DNA of 64,000 nucleotides from Ferruginibacter sp. Lineage in GTDB: Bacteria; Bacteroidota; Bacteroidia; Chitinophagales; Chitinophagaceae. Below, one piece after another: positions 53,716 to 64,000 of this stretch (positions within the stretch are counted from its first letter, which is position 1; each line of letters starts with the position of its first letter). The notes under the pieces are model-generated. The model saw only the letters and a list, made by a program, of their open reading frames with translations, searched no databases and was not told the DNA's origin. The DNA is taken from NCBI GenBank assembly GCA_016786725.1, contig JAEUVU010000009.1:49277-113276 (forward strand), written 5' to 3'. The position numbers and the translations under genes were made by a program.

Positions 53716-55176
53716 TTAATAATTGAGTACAACAGAACTGTCTGCCAGGTAAGGCATATTTTGTGCAAAGGCGGAGTTGAAGATATAAGGGAAAAGGTTT
53801 ACCGTACTTAAGCTGTTTTTTAGTTCTGTTTGCTTTTGCGCAGGCATACGAACCATACAAAGGTTATCAAACCGGTAAGGCTGGTGAAAAGCAGCGCTGT
53901 TGTAAGAGCGGAACCCGTGATCACCCATTACAATAACAATGGCCTGTGGATGATGGGCGATAATGGTATCAACCATGCTGAAGAGGCGGCTATTGACATA
54001 CTTTAAATAAGAAACAAAAAGCGGCTTGTCCTTCCAGGTGGTATGATCTTTTATTTTCCCCATCGGGTTTTTATTGCCCAGGCTGTCAAAATAATAAGGC
54101 CCATGCGGCATCATAAAATGGGCATATACAAATTGGGGCCTGCTGTTTTTATCCCTTGCAGCTTTTATCAGCAGTTCTTCGGTCAGTTTGTTGTTTATAT
54201 CATGCTGGTAAAAATCACGCTGCCAGAAAGAAAGCAGTTTTATCCTTCCGCCAACATCCCTGTGCAGCCTGTTATGGAATATTTTATCGGTTAACAGTGC
54301 AGCATGTGCCAACAAAAAAGAATTTTTATTGGTAACAGCCGGCTGATCATCCACCTCAAAAATTGAAAAATTCCTGATATCGTAGCCCATTGATTTAAAT
54401 ACCGGCCATATGGCCGCATGGTTGATCTCGGCTCCCCTTTTCTGAAAATCCCGGGGTTGAAGGCGGAGGTTGTCAAAATCATCTTTTACATACTGCATAT
54501 TGAACATTGACGACATACAGAAATAAGTAAGATTGTAATTGGCAAAAAAAGGAAGGGATTTAAAGGATCGTTCTTCCAGGTAAGTACGCAGCCGGGCGTT
54601 TGAAAAATTAAAACTGTCCTGTAAACTGGTAAAGCCCGGGTAGCCGTCAAAAAGCAGGAGATAAACATCTGGTTTGCCGGTAACCTTTGCTGTATCAAAT
54701 GTAACGGCAGCAACCGGCTCAGCGGTTTTTACAAGAGAGGCTTTGGCCAGCAAAAAAATATCGGCAGCGCAATAAATAAACAGAAGCAGGTTTAAATAGA
54801 GCGTAAGTTTACTGTGCAGTTTTTTTTGGTACCGCAAAAAAATGATCCAGGCCAGTGTAACCAGCAAAAGCAGTGTAACAATAACCGGGTAACTTTTTAT
54901 TAAAGACAGCATGGGTGTTTGCTTCACCAGGTCGTGCAGCGCCCCGAAAAACAAATACCACAAACTGAACAGGAAAACAATAAGTGATGCAAATACAATA
55001 TTTTTTGTAAAAAGAAAAACAATACCTGTTAACAAGGCAATGCCCGCAAAAATATAAAGGCCCGGCAGGAGTATTTCGGTAAAGCGGATAAACCCATAAT
55101 TTTCGAGCCACCCATGCAGGCAAAAAAACAGCGGCAATAACAATAGAAAAAAAGGTATTTTTTTTAAGCGCTGCAT
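53716..55176 (-). CDS. Membrane alkaline-phosphatase-superfamily protein, paralogue 3
   Basis: 486 residues, with the shared start KKIPFFLLLLPLFFCLHGWLEN, five helices, and LLFDGYPG, FCMSSMFNM, MPHGPYYFDS and MGDHGF motifs. Its ATG overlaps the stop of the methyltransferase gene by one base (TAATG). All three paralogues keep the metal-binding Asp-His, so all look active. Confidence 0.8.
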   Translation of the reverse strand: MQRLKKIPFFLLLLPLFFCLHGWLENYGFIRFTEILLPGLYIFAGIALLTGIVFLFTKNIVFASLIVFLFSLWYLFFGALHDLVKQTPMLSLIKSYPVIVTLLLLVTLAWIIFLRYQKKLHSKLTLYLNLLLFIYCAADIFLLAKASLVKTAEPVAAVTFDTAKVTGKPDVYLLLFDGYPGFTSLQDSFNFSNARLRTYLEERSFKSLPFFANYNLTYFCMSSMFNMQYVKDDFDNLRLQPRDFQKRGAEINHAAIWPVFKSMGYDIRNFSIFEVDDQPAVTNKNSFLLAHAALLTDKIFHNRLHRDVGGRIKLLSFWQRDFYQHDINNKLTEELLIKAARDKNSRPQFVYAHFMMPHGPYYFDSLGNKNPMGKIKDHTTWKDKPLFVSYLKYVNSRLFSMVDTIIAHHPQAIVIVMGDHGFRSYNSAAFHQPYRFDNLCMVRMPAQKQTELKNSLSTVNLFPYIFNSAFAQNMPYLADSSVVLNY

Positions 55177-56552
55177 TATTTGCGTTTAAATAAAAATAAA
55201 ACCCGGTTGGTGTTGCCTACGGGTGCTTCTTTCATCAGCTGGTATCGTTCAGTAAAAACAGACCTGAAATTTTCCAGCGTGTAGCTGTCAAAAATATCCT
55301 GACGGTGCTGCAGCAGTAGTTTTACTTTTTCATCGGTTTTGGGAACAAACTCAATGATAAGATATGATCCCATGGGCCGCAGCCACTCTGCTATCAGTTG
55401 CAGCGGCACATTGGCAGCAATGGCGAGATGATGGACCAGCGCCAATGCCATTACCAGGTCGGCTTTCAATCTTTGCGTTATAGATTCCCGCTCTGCATTG
55501 TTCCAGCCGGTTGCAGGTGATGGTGTAACTATATTATTTATCAGCGGCAACAGGTTGGTGATGCCCCCCTGTTTTATTTTACGGTACAATGCATTAATGC
55601 AATTACTGTCAGCGTCTGTGGCTATCACCTGTTTGCTTTCATCAAAAAGCAAACTAAAATGCCCGTCGTTGGCGCCCAGGTCAATTACTGTTTTAAAATC
55701 TATAAAGTTGCAAAAAGACCTGACCAGTTTTGTTTTGGCATCAAGATAATCAGTGCCCAGGATAGTATCTGTATAATAATCATCCCAGGTTGTTTTCACA
55801 TTTTTAACTGACAGTTTTTGTACAAAACTTTCAAGACCCTTCAGCAGCAGTTCCATTTTTTTCCTGGAAAAATTATTTTCTTTAACCGGTTTTTGATTCT
55901 GCCTGCCGGCCCCCAGGGTCCTTTGGAAAAATTTTGCCTGCAGGTGTATGTGCAGAAAAGCGCCCATGTTCCACCGTGATCTTTTGGGCAGCATACTCAC
56001 CAGCACATCTACCGGTATGCCGTTTGGATAAACAGTGAAAAGCCTGCCTGCATCAGGATAGTTATAATGCATCAGTAACAGCGGCCCCAAAAAGCATTCG
56101 CAAAACTGCCGGTAAGCGATCCAGGGTTTTCCTTCACTATAAGTTTCAAAAGAAAGTGTATCAATAAAAACCGGTTTGCCTTTATGAAACTGGATATTGA
56201 AAGGTGTTGCATCTTTCAGTATCATTTCCTTTTGTAAGGATATCAATGCTACCTGCAGGGTAAGCAGGGCTGCATCTTTCCACATATCAAAACTCCATTC
56301 GTAAGGATAGCTGATGAATGGTATTTGCGCTGGCAAAAGCACCTTCCCCTCTTCAAAGCCAAATTTTTGCAGGTCGTTAGTTTCGCTATGTACAACAAGT
56401 TTGCCTTTCTTTACCAGTTCATCATACAGGCCGCTATGTATTAATTGTGTGTACTGCTTTTCGTAAACGGGATGAACATAGCGGTAAACCATGCCATCAT
56501 GGATAAAAACAAAACCACTTGTATCTCTATATGAAGCAGGATGTGATCTCAT
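55176..56552 (-). CDS. Kinase-like / SAM-methyltransferase fusion protein
   Basis: 458 residues. The N-terminal third has a kinase-like catalytic loop: LKDATPFNIQF (Asp-x4-Asn) followed by PVFIDTLSF (second metal Asp), as in aminoglycoside-phosphotransferase-fold proteins. The C-terminal part (about 280-458) is a class I methyltransferase: VIDLGANDGHFSLLF for SAM binding, then VIATDADSN and LVMALALVHHL. Similar proteins are often labelled NoeA-like. It is joined by one-base overlaps to the small peptide gene before it and to an alkaline-phosphatase-superfamily gene after it, so it is part of a five-gene operon. Substrate unknown. Confidence 0.75.
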   Translation of the reverse strand: MRSHPASYRDTSGFVFIHDGMVYRYVHPVYEKQYTQLIHSGLYDELVKKGKLVVHSETNDLQKFGFEEGKVLLPAQIPFISYPYEWSFDMWKDAALLTLQVALISLQKEMILKDATPFNIQFHKGKPVFIDTLSFETYSEGKPWIAYRQFCECFLGPLLLMHYNYPDAGRLFTVYPNGIPVDVLVSMLPKRSRWNMGAFLHIHLQAKFFQRTLGAGRQNQKPVKENNFSRKKMELLLKGLESFVQKLSVKNVKTTWDDYYTDTILGTDYLDAKTKLVRSFCNFIDFKTVIDLGANDGHFSLLFDESKQVIATDADSNCINALYRKIKQGGITNLLPLINNIVTPSPATGWNNAERESITQRLKADLVMALALVHHLAIAANVPLQLIAEWLRPMGSYLIIEFVPKTDEKVKLLLQHRQDIFDSYTLENFRSVFTERYQLMKEAPVGNTNRVLFLFKRK

Positions 56553-56725
56553 TATTCAGCAGGATCTTTTTCGTCTTCCTTTTTGGGCTTTTGGCCGGTG
56601 AAAAATGCCTTTACCCCCAACCAGAAATTTTTAAAGAAAAAGCTTACACCCAATACAGCAGCGATGATCATCTGCAGGATGTAGCTGCCGCTGCCGGGAT
56701 CGATGTACAGAAAAAAGAAATGCAT
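56552..56725 (-). CDS. Small membrane peptide with a YIDPGSGS motif
   Basis: 57 residues, starting MHFFFLYIDPGSGSYILQ; one hydrophobic helix (about 15-35) and a Lys/Glu-rich tail. Its TAA stop overlaps the methyltransferase ATG (TAATG). Small proteins with this I-D-P-G-x-G-S start recur, to my knowledge, beside membrane sulfatase/transferase-like genes, but I cannot name a family. The tight overlap makes it the first gene of the operon and strongly supports that it is translated. Confidence 0.78.
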   Translation of the reverse strand: MHFFFLYIDPGSGSYILQMIIAAVLGVSFFFKNFWLGVKAFFTGQKPKKEDEKDPAE

Positions 56726-56774
56726 AAATGAACTTTAAAATCTACACGAAAGTAGTAAAACAAAATTACAGCTG

Positions 56775-58535
56775 CTAATAACAATTGCCGCCTGCGCTGT
56801 TACTGTTGATCAAATGCAGGATCTTTTCTGCAGCATCAGCAGAAGTTAAATAATATGCTGTGGTTTTATTTACGGTGATGGAATAAAACTTACCTGCAAG
56901 CAATTGTTTAACGGCATGGATGGCAGGGGCGCTGATATTTTCCGGGTATGCATCACTAACGATCAGCCAGCCCGGCTGCAGGTTTTTAAAAGCATCCTGC
57001 TGCTGATATGCCCGGAAGGGTTTAAAGCCTCTCTGAACTGTATCAAAATTCACAAACAGTTTTACTGTATCAAACTGATCAATGAGTGAATAATGCGTTT
57101 TGGTATCGTTATTCAAAAAGTAATATGCCTTACTGCTGAAATTTGTTTGCCCGTTTATTTTTTTATGCAGGCTTTTTAATCCATTGTACCCATCGTGTGG
57201 CTTTTTATATACCGGGTAGGCTATACCAATGAACAGTATTAAAGGTATGGCTCCATAAAAAAAGAAGTACCGCATTTTTTTCTTTAAAAAGATATTTATG
57301 AAGAAACCCAAAGCCAGCAATGCATTGCACAAAACTGCCCATTTATTATAAGGCATATAAAAAGAACAAAGGCCGGTTACCAATGCAAAAACAATGCTGC
57401 CGGTAATGCTTATCGCTTTTACATGCTTATCATCCTCCATATGCTGATGCAAAAACCCCGCAAAAAGTATTGCCGTAAAGGGGAACAGGAAAAAGAACTG
57501 GCGCATATCGTGGCACAAAGGCACATATGGAAAAATTGAAAACGGGAAATACATTGCCAGTACCAGAAGTGAGATGAATGTAATTTTCCAATACCTGGTG
57601 AAGGGATCTGCCCCCTGGCTCTTACTGCAAAAAGCGGCAGTTAAAAATAACAAGGGATAAGCTCCTGATAAAACAGCGGCCAATGGAACGGTTACAGTAA
57701 GCCGCTTTATCATTTCTGCCTGTGGCAGGCATTGGTAACTGCATGTATTAAAATACGCTGCATTTTTTATCTGCACCAGGTGAAAAAAAGCGTCGCCGGT
57801 ATTGATGTAATAAAAAAACAAATAGCCTGCACCCCCCATACAAACAGTAATTGCAAGGGCAGTTATAAAATACCGGGATAGTTTTTTTCTGAAAAAAAAC
57901 AAAACAAACGGCAGCGCTGCATAAATTAAAACAATACTTTCTTTTACAAACAAACCGGCAGTAAGTAAAATGCCGGCTATTGTGCCTGAAACCATCTTTT
58001 GCTTCAGGGATATTTGTTCAACATTTTTTTTTATCAATAAAAACACCAGCAGGGCGGTCAATGCAATATATACATCAGGCAGGTTACCGAGTGTTGTTCT
58101 GGTTACAACAGGGTTAAAATATATGAGTGAACTGGCAAGAAATACGGTCCTGATGTTCTTTTGCAGACCGCATTTAAAACAAACAACATAAGCCAGTAAG
58201 ATCAATACAGATAAGGAGGGCAGGCACACGGTGAAATCATTGATGCCCAATAACCTGAACCAAAGGGCCTGGTAAAGCACCGGCACTGCCCTGCCGGCAT
58301 AAATATCCTGTGCAAAGAACATATCGTACCTGCCGTTTAAAACATGGTTGCTTAAAAACGCATAGTGCAGGTCATCCGAGCCCTTAAAACCATAGAAACT
58401 AAAATACCGGGCAGCCAGCATAAGTATTGTTACAGAGCAAAATGCCGCTGCTGCAGAAAATTCTTTTTTATACAATGGCTTAGCTGCTGAAAGACCGATC
58501 ATCTTCTTGTAAACAATTAATGATGCAAAATACAC
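56775..58535 (-). CDS. Multi-pass glycosyltransferase-like membrane protein (GT39/ArnT-like)
   Basis: 586 residues; an ATG at 58502 (MIGLSAAK) is an alternative start. Ten or more membrane helices. The first periplasmic loop has GSDDLHYAFLSNHVLNG; the paired acidic residues in this place match GT-C glycosyltransferases such as ArnT and the PMT group, which use polyprenyl-phosphate sugars. The C-terminal 150 residues form a soluble periplasmic domain. It lies 49 bases upstream of the small peptide gene on the same strand, so it may belong to the same envelope-modification unit. Confidence 0.7.
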   Translation of the reverse strand: MYFASLIVYKKMIGLSAAKPLYKKEFSAAAAFCSVTILMLAARYFSFYGFKGSDDLHYAFLSNHVLNGRYDMFFAQDIYAGRAVPVLYQALWFRLLGINDFTVCLPSLSVLILLAYVVCFKCGLQKNIRTVFLASSLIYFNPVVTRTTLGNLPDVYIALTALLVFLLIKKNVEQISLKQKMVSGTIAGILLTAGLFVKESIVLIYAALPFVLFFFRKKLSRYFITALAITVCMGGAGYLFFYYINTGDAFFHLVQIKNAAYFNTCSYQCLPQAEMIKRLTVTVPLAAVLSGAYPLLFLTAAFCSKSQGADPFTRYWKITFISLLVLAMYFPFSIFPYVPLCHDMRQFFFLFPFTAILFAGFLHQHMEDDKHVKAISITGSIVFALVTGLCSFYMPYNKWAVLCNALLALGFFINIFLKKKMRYFFFYGAIPLILFIGIAYPVYKKPHDGYNGLKSLHKKINGQTNFSSKAYYFLNNDTKTHYSLIDQFDTVKLFVNFDTVQRGFKPFRAYQQQDAFKNLQPGWLIVSDAYPENISAPAIHAVKQLLAGKFYSITVNKTTAYYLTSADAAEKILHLINSNSAGGNCY

Positions 58536-58600
58536 CTATCTTCCTGATTCAATACATTGGAAACACTAAAGGAACAGCGCTTTTGATACCGGAGAAGCGG

Positions 58601-59098
58601 CTAATTAATCTTATCATTACCCTCTTTACGGGTTCTGAAACTAAAATACTTTTGGCTGAGAAAACTGATGGTAACAATAATAACTGTAGTTAAACACTGG
58701 CTGAGAAATGGCCACCAGCCAAAAATTTCTACAAATATTTTAAGGATAAAATAGTTGAGCGCAAGATTAAGCACAAAAGATAAGCCATACCGGAAGAGTT
58801 GTATCCTGCCTCTTAAATGTGAATCAACAAATACCACATAACGCATTAATAAAAAACCCACCACAAAATTCACGCAGAACGAAATGAAGAGGGCGGCATT
58901 GTGTGGCTTTAAAGTATAAAATCCCAAATCAACATTCCGGTGTTCAAAAACAAACACCAGTAATATTTTAAAAAGAGCAAGCCCCAGTACAGTATTGGCA
59001 CCCCCGCAGGCTGCATAACGGAATGTTTGCTCCGGCATAAACCTGCGGAACGGCGGGTAGAAAAAATCTATGAATGCTATGATTTTGTCCTTCGGCAA
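58601..59098 (-). CDS. GtrA-family membrane protein
   Basis: 165 residues and four helices, with the family start FRYAACGGANTVLGLALF and the final SQKYFSFR stretch. GtrA proteins are linked to moving polyprenyl-phosphate-linked sugars across the inner membrane, which fits the GT-C gene next door. The frame is closed upstream by a TAA at 59120 and has no ATG before the conserved region, so TTG at 59098 is the likely start; the 5' flank is a heptamer array. Confidence 0.85.
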   Translation of the reverse strand: MPKDKIIAFIDFFYPPFRRFMPEQTFRYAACGGANTVLGLALFKILLVFVFEHRNVDLGFYTLKPHNAALFISFCVNFVVGFLLMRYVVFVDSHLRGRIQLFRYGLSFVLNLALNYFILKIFVEIFGWWPFLSQCLTTVIIVTISFLSQKYFSFRTRKEGNDKIN

Positions 59099-59101
59099 TG
59101 A

Positions 59102-59174
59102 AATTTTGAATTTTGAATTTTAAATTTTGAATTAATGGTGCATTGCCTTCATTCAAAATTTAAAATTCATCATT
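59102..59174. repeat. Inverted heptamer array, AATTTTG type
   Basis: Direct units AATTTTG, AATTTTG, AATTTTA, AATTTTG (59102-59129), a spacer, then reverse units CAAAATT, TAAAATT (59154-59167). GAATTTTAAATTTTGAAT (59115-59132) and its exact reverse complement (59151-59168) give an 18-bp perfect stem. Lies between the ABC-F stop and the gtrA-like start. Confidence 0.75.
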
Positions 59175-59182
59175 TATAATAA

Positions 59183-60949
<1,767 letters not shown>

Positions 60950-60959
60950 TCTTTGCCGC

Positions 60960-62750
60960 ATGTCAATAGTCAGCATTTTACAAAAGAGTACCATCGAAAG
61001 CTTATCAGCTTTATATAACCAGTCCTTTACAGAAAAAGATTTCCAGATAAACCAGACCAAGCCGGAATTTGAGGGAGATTATACCGTTGTGATGTTCGCA
61101 CTGGTAAAATCTTTGAAATTATCGCCGGATGCAATCGGCAATCAGTTGGGCGATCATCTTACCAAAAACTATCCGCAATATTTTTCAGCATATAATATTA
61201 TTAAAGGCTTTTTAAACCTTACCGTTGCTGATGCTTACTGGCAGGAACTGCTGAATAAAAATTATAATGATATCTGCTACGGCAAAAAGGAAATGAACGG
61301 TAAAAAAGTGATGGTAGAATATTCATCGCCTAATACCAACAAACCTTTACATCTAGGTCATTTAAGAAATATTTTTTTAGGCTGGAGCGTTGCCGAAATT
61401 TTAAAAGCTAATGGTTATGAGGTAGTGAAAAGCTGCATCGTTAACGACCGGGGTATTCACATTTGCAAAAGCATGATAGCCTGGCACTTGTTTGCAAATG
61501 GAGCTACACCGGAAAGCACCGGTATCAAGGGCGATCATTTTGTGGGCGATTATTATGTGAAATTCAATGATGCTTATAAAGCCGAAGTTGAAAAACTGGT
61601 TAGCGAAGGAGTTGATAAGGCTACCGCTGAAAAAGAAGCGCCCATTATGAAAGCAACCCAGCAAATGCTACTTGATTGGGAAGATGGAAAACCCGAAGTG
61701 ATGGAACTGTGGAAAACGATGAACGGCTGGGTGTATGATGGTTTTGATGTTACTTATAAAAACATCGGCGCCGATTTTGATAAAATTTATTACGAAAGCG
61801 ATACCTACCTGCTGGGAAAAGATATTGTTAAGCAGGGCATGGATAAAAAAGTTTTTTTTCAGAAAGAAGACGGAAGCATCTGGATTGACCTGACAAATGA
61901 TGGGCTTGATGAAAAGATAGTACAACGTAAAGACGGAACATCAGTTTACATAACACAGGATATTGGCCTGGCCCTGCAGAAGTATGAGCAATATGGCATT
62001 GACCAGAGCATTTATGTGATAGGCAACGAACAGAACTATCACATGAAAGTGCTGCAGCTCATTTGCCAGAAACTGGGCATGCCCAATGCCGATAATATTT
62101 ATCATTTAAGCTACGGTATGGTTGAATTAACCAGCGGCAAAATGAAAAGCCGTGAAGGAACCGTAGTTGATGCAGATGATATAGTAGATGAAATGATTAC
62201 CACATCGGCACAACACACAGAAGAACTGGGTAAGGTAAAAGATTTTACTGCAGATGAACTAAAGGAACTCTACAACACCATTGGTTTGGGCGCCATGAAA
62301 TTTTACCTGCTGCGTGTTGATCCTAAAAAAACAATGGTTTTCAATCCCACTGAGAGTATAGACTTCCACGGCTTTACCGGGCCGTTTGTACAATACACTT
62401 ATGCCAGGATAAAAAGTATTTTGCGGAAGCAGTCAGACAGTGGGCAGTTGGCAGTGGGTATTGACCAAATGTCTTCAAATTTATTGAAGCCAGAGAAAGA
62501 CGTGATCGTTGCTGCAGAACAATTTCCTTTGATGATTGAACAGGCTGCACAGGAACACAACCCTTCAGTTATTGCAAACTATGTTTTCCATTTAGCTAAA
62601 ACGTTCAACTCATTTTACTCAGAGCTTTCGGTTGCCAATGCTGAAACAGAAGAGAAGGAGCAATTGCGTTTGAGGATTTCTTTATTAACTGCAAATATTT
62701 TGAAAAGCGGAATGCAGTTAATGGGAATAAAAGTTCCTGAAAGGATGTAA
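60960..62750 (+). CDS. argS: Arginyl-tRNA synthetase
   Basis: 596 residues, class I synthetase. The HIGH-type motif is PLHLGHLRN and the KMSKS region is GKMKSREG, as is usual for ArgRS. The C-terminal anticodon-binding helices contain FVQYTYARIKSIL and end at GIKVPERM. Inside, between RIKSILRKQSD and IDQMSSNL, a 21-base stretch of three heptamers adds SGQLAVG in frame. Otherwise complete. Confidence 0.97.
   Translation: MSIVSILQKSTIESLSALYNQSFTEKDFQINQTKPEFEGDYTVVMFALVKSLKLSPDAIGNQLGDHLTKNYPQYFSAYNIIKGFLNLTVADAYWQELLNKNYNDICYGKKEMNGKKVMVEYSSPNTNKPLHLGHLRNIFLGWSVAEILKANGYEVVKSCIVNDRGIHICKSMIAWHLFANGATPESTGIKGDHFVGDYYVKFNDAYKAEVEKLVSEGVDKATAEKEAPIMKATQQMLLDWEDGKPEVMELWKTMNGWVYDGFDVTYKNIGADFDKIYYESDTYLLGKDIVKQGMDKKVFFQKEDGSIWIDLTNDGLDEKIVQRKDGTSVYITQDIGLALQKYEQYGIDQSIYVIGNEQNYHMKVLQLICQKLGMPNADNIYHLSYGMVELTSGKMKSREGTVVDADDIVDEMITTSAQHTEELGKVKDFTADELKELYNTIGLGAMKFYLLRVDPKKTMVFNPTESIDFHGFTGPFVQYTYARIKSILRKQSDSGQLAVGIDQMSSNLLKPEKDVIVAAEQFPLMIEQAAQEHNPSVIANYVFHLAKTFNSFYSELSVANAETEEKEQLRLRISLLTANILKSGMQLMGIKVPERM
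62438..62458 (+). repeat. Three heptamers inside argS
   Basis: CAGTGGG CAGTTGG CAGTGGG in tandem: 21 bases, exactly seven codons, so the frame is kept. The unit is that of the array upstream of the gene (60844-60949). Confidence 0.8.
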
Positions 62751-62757
62751 ATGGTTC

Positions 62758-62825
62758 TGTCATTTCGACGACAGGAGAAATCTGTTTTATTATTAGATTA
62801 GATGTCTCCTGTCGTCGACATGACA
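62758..62825. terminator. Large palindromic element, bidirectional terminator/REP type
   Basis: 26-base arms (62758-62783 and 62800-62825) match at 24 positions around a 16-base loop. The arm begins TGTCATTTCGACGACAGGAG, a word common in extragenic repeats of this group. It lies between converging argS and peptidase genes, so it probably ends both transcripts. Confidence 0.75.
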
Positions 62826-62832
62826 AAGGGTA

Positions 62833-64000
62833 TCAAAACTTCGGCTCTACTCCCATCTCATAAAAGATAAAAGAATAGATGTCTGCCGTGCTCTCTATAT
62901 TCTTTTTGGTATTGCTGGCGCCATGGCCGCTGTTGGTATCAATACGTATCAGCACCGGGTTCTTTCCTTTGTATTTTTCCTGCAATGTTGCAATATATTT
63001 AAATGAGTGAGCAGGCACTACCCTGTCATCATGATCGGCTGTGGTTACCATCGTTGATGGATAATTTGCCGATCCGCTGATATTGTGCAAAGGAGAATAA
63101 CCATACAGGTTCTTGAAATTCTTCTCATCCTGTTCGCTGCTGCCGTAATCGGCAATCCAGTTCCAGCCAATGGTGAATTTATGAAAGCGGAGCATGTCCA
63201 TCACTCCCACCTGCGGTATTGCCACCCGAAAAAGATCGGGCCGCTGGTTCATTACAGTGCCAACCAATAAACCACCGTTGCTTCCTCCACGTATTGCCAG
63301 TTTGGCGCTGCTGGTATATTTTTCTTTGATCAGGTATTCGCCTGCAGCAATAAAATCATCAAACACATTTTGTTTATTGAGCAACATACCTGCCTTGTGC
63401 CATTCCTCGCCATACTCACCACCGCCACGCAGGTTTGCCTGTGCATACACACCGCCTGCATTTAAGAACGGCAGTAATGTGGCGCTGAAACCTGGGTTCA
63501 GGTTAATGTTAAACCCTCCGTAACCGTATAACAAAGTAACATTGTTGCCATCCTTCTTAATCCCCTTTTTGCTGATAATGAACATGGGGATTTTTGTTCC
63601 GTCCTTTGATGTATAAAAAACCTGTTTGGTTTCATAATCGGCCGGGTTAAAAGCAACCTCAGGCTTACGAAATTCAGAACTTTTGCCTGTTGCAATATCA
63701 TATTTATAAATAGTGGGAGGAAATGTGAAGGATGTGAAAACATAAAACAGGAATTTATCATCACGTTCCCCACCCATGCCGCTGCCATTACCCAAGGCAG
63801 GGTATTTTACTTCCCCCAGTTGTTTTCCGTTGAGGTCGTAAACATAGGTTTTGGTGCTCACATCTTTTAAATAAGAAACAAACAGTTTACCGCCGCCAGT
63901 GCCTGCACTTTGGAGGGGTTCTTTGGTCTCGGGAATTATGGTAATGGCATTTTTCAGATCGGGGTTTTTAATATCCACGGCGATTACTTTGCTGTTGGGT
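62833..64000 (-). CDS. Prolyl oligopeptidase (S9), 5' end outside the window
   Basis: The frame is open to the window edge, so the N-terminus (signal peptide and most of the propeller) is missing; about 388 residues are seen. Propeller end (about residues 1-140), then the catalytic alpha/beta-hydrolase domain with Ser in GGSNGGLLVG, Asp in TADHDDRVVP and His in NSGHGASN. GYGGFNINL and NLRGGGEYGEEWH are typical of prolyl endopeptidases. A GTG at 63978 is not the start because coding sequence continues beyond it. Such enzymes cut short proline-containing peptides, usually in the periplasm here. Confidence 0.94.
   Translation of the reverse strand, partial: PNSKVIAVDIKNPDLKNAITIIPETKEPLQSAGTGGGKLFVSYLKDVSTKTYVYDLNGKQLGEVKYPALGNGSGMGGERDDKFLFYVFTSFTFPPTIYKYDIATGKSSEFRKPEVAFNPADYETKQVFYTSKDGTKIPMFIISKKGIKKDGNNVTLLYGYGGFNINLNPGFSATLLPFLNAGGVYAQANLRGGGEYGEEWHKAGMLLNKQNVFDDFIAAGEYLIKEKYTSSAKLAIRGGSNGGLLVGTVMNQRPDLFRVAIPQVGVMDMLRFHKFTIGWNWIADYGSSEQDEKNFKNLYGYSPLHNISGSANYPSTMVTTADHDDRVVPAHSFKYIATLQEKYKGKNPVLIRIDTNSGHGASNTKKNIESTADIYSFIFYEMGVEPKF

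Overview
The window is chromosomal DNA of a Bacteroidota bacterium, most likely a Chitinophagaceae-type relative. The clues are a complete SusC/SusD starch-uptake locus, lipoproteins with Bacteroidota-type lipoboxes, a C-terminal type IX secretion sorting domain, a LytS/LytTR two-component pair, WG, MORN and TPR secreted proteins, and the lack of Shine-Dalgarno sequences. I saw no rRNA, tRNA, CRISPR array, prophage or transposase.

Layout. 1-2010 (+): the end of galK followed by galM. 2086-19495 (-): a starch/maltodextrin locus. It contains SusF-, SusE-, SusD- and SusC-like proteins, a Nudix-fold regulator, a 1445-residue secreted GH13 amylase, a periplasmic neopullulanase-like GH13 enzyme, a sugar MFS permease and a lipoprotein amylase. 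A 17-bp palindrome (TGTGTA...TACACA type) stands before three transcription starts of this locus and is the best candidate operator. 19589-23606 (-): a dipeptide epimerase with a small membrane protein, and a DPE2-like 4-alpha-glucanotransferase. 23719-36400: a small membrane peptide, an outer-membrane barrel, a Rossmann protein, secreted TPR, rhodanese and DUF5694-type proteins, then a LytS/LytTR pair preceded by a four-site operator array, a terpene-cyclase-fold protein, a VWA-like protein and a propeller-like protein.

36.4-48.7 kb is accessory-looking and full of intergenic repeats: a 22-bp minisatellite of 20 full units, four copies of a roughly 130-bp hairpin-bearing element, long inverted-repeat elements and older decayed repeats. 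Between them lie MORN, DUF3667-type, WG-repeat, histone-like, C-type lectin and ParE-type toxin/antitoxin genes and a SIR2-like protein. The lectin, the toxin/antitoxin pair and the SIR2-like gene are each set off by the same element, which looks like a cassette array beside dnaK.

48.7-64 kb: dnaK; a tightly overlapping five-gene operon (57-residue peptide, kinase-like/methyltransferase fusion, three paralogous membrane alkaline-phosphatase-superfamily proteins); a multi-pass glycosyltransferase-like protein and a GtrA protein; an ABC-F ATPase flanked on both sides by inverted heptamer arrays; argS, which carries three of those heptamers inside its coding sequence; and the 3' part of a prolyl oligopeptidase.

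How the parts work together: the starch locus is a complete route. Polymer is cut outside the cell by the type IX-secreted amylase and the lipoprotein amylase, bound and imported by SusC/D/E/F, trimmed in the periplasm, carried inward by the MFS permease, and processed in the cytoplasm by MalQ. Galactokinase and mutarotase are adjacent but convergent.
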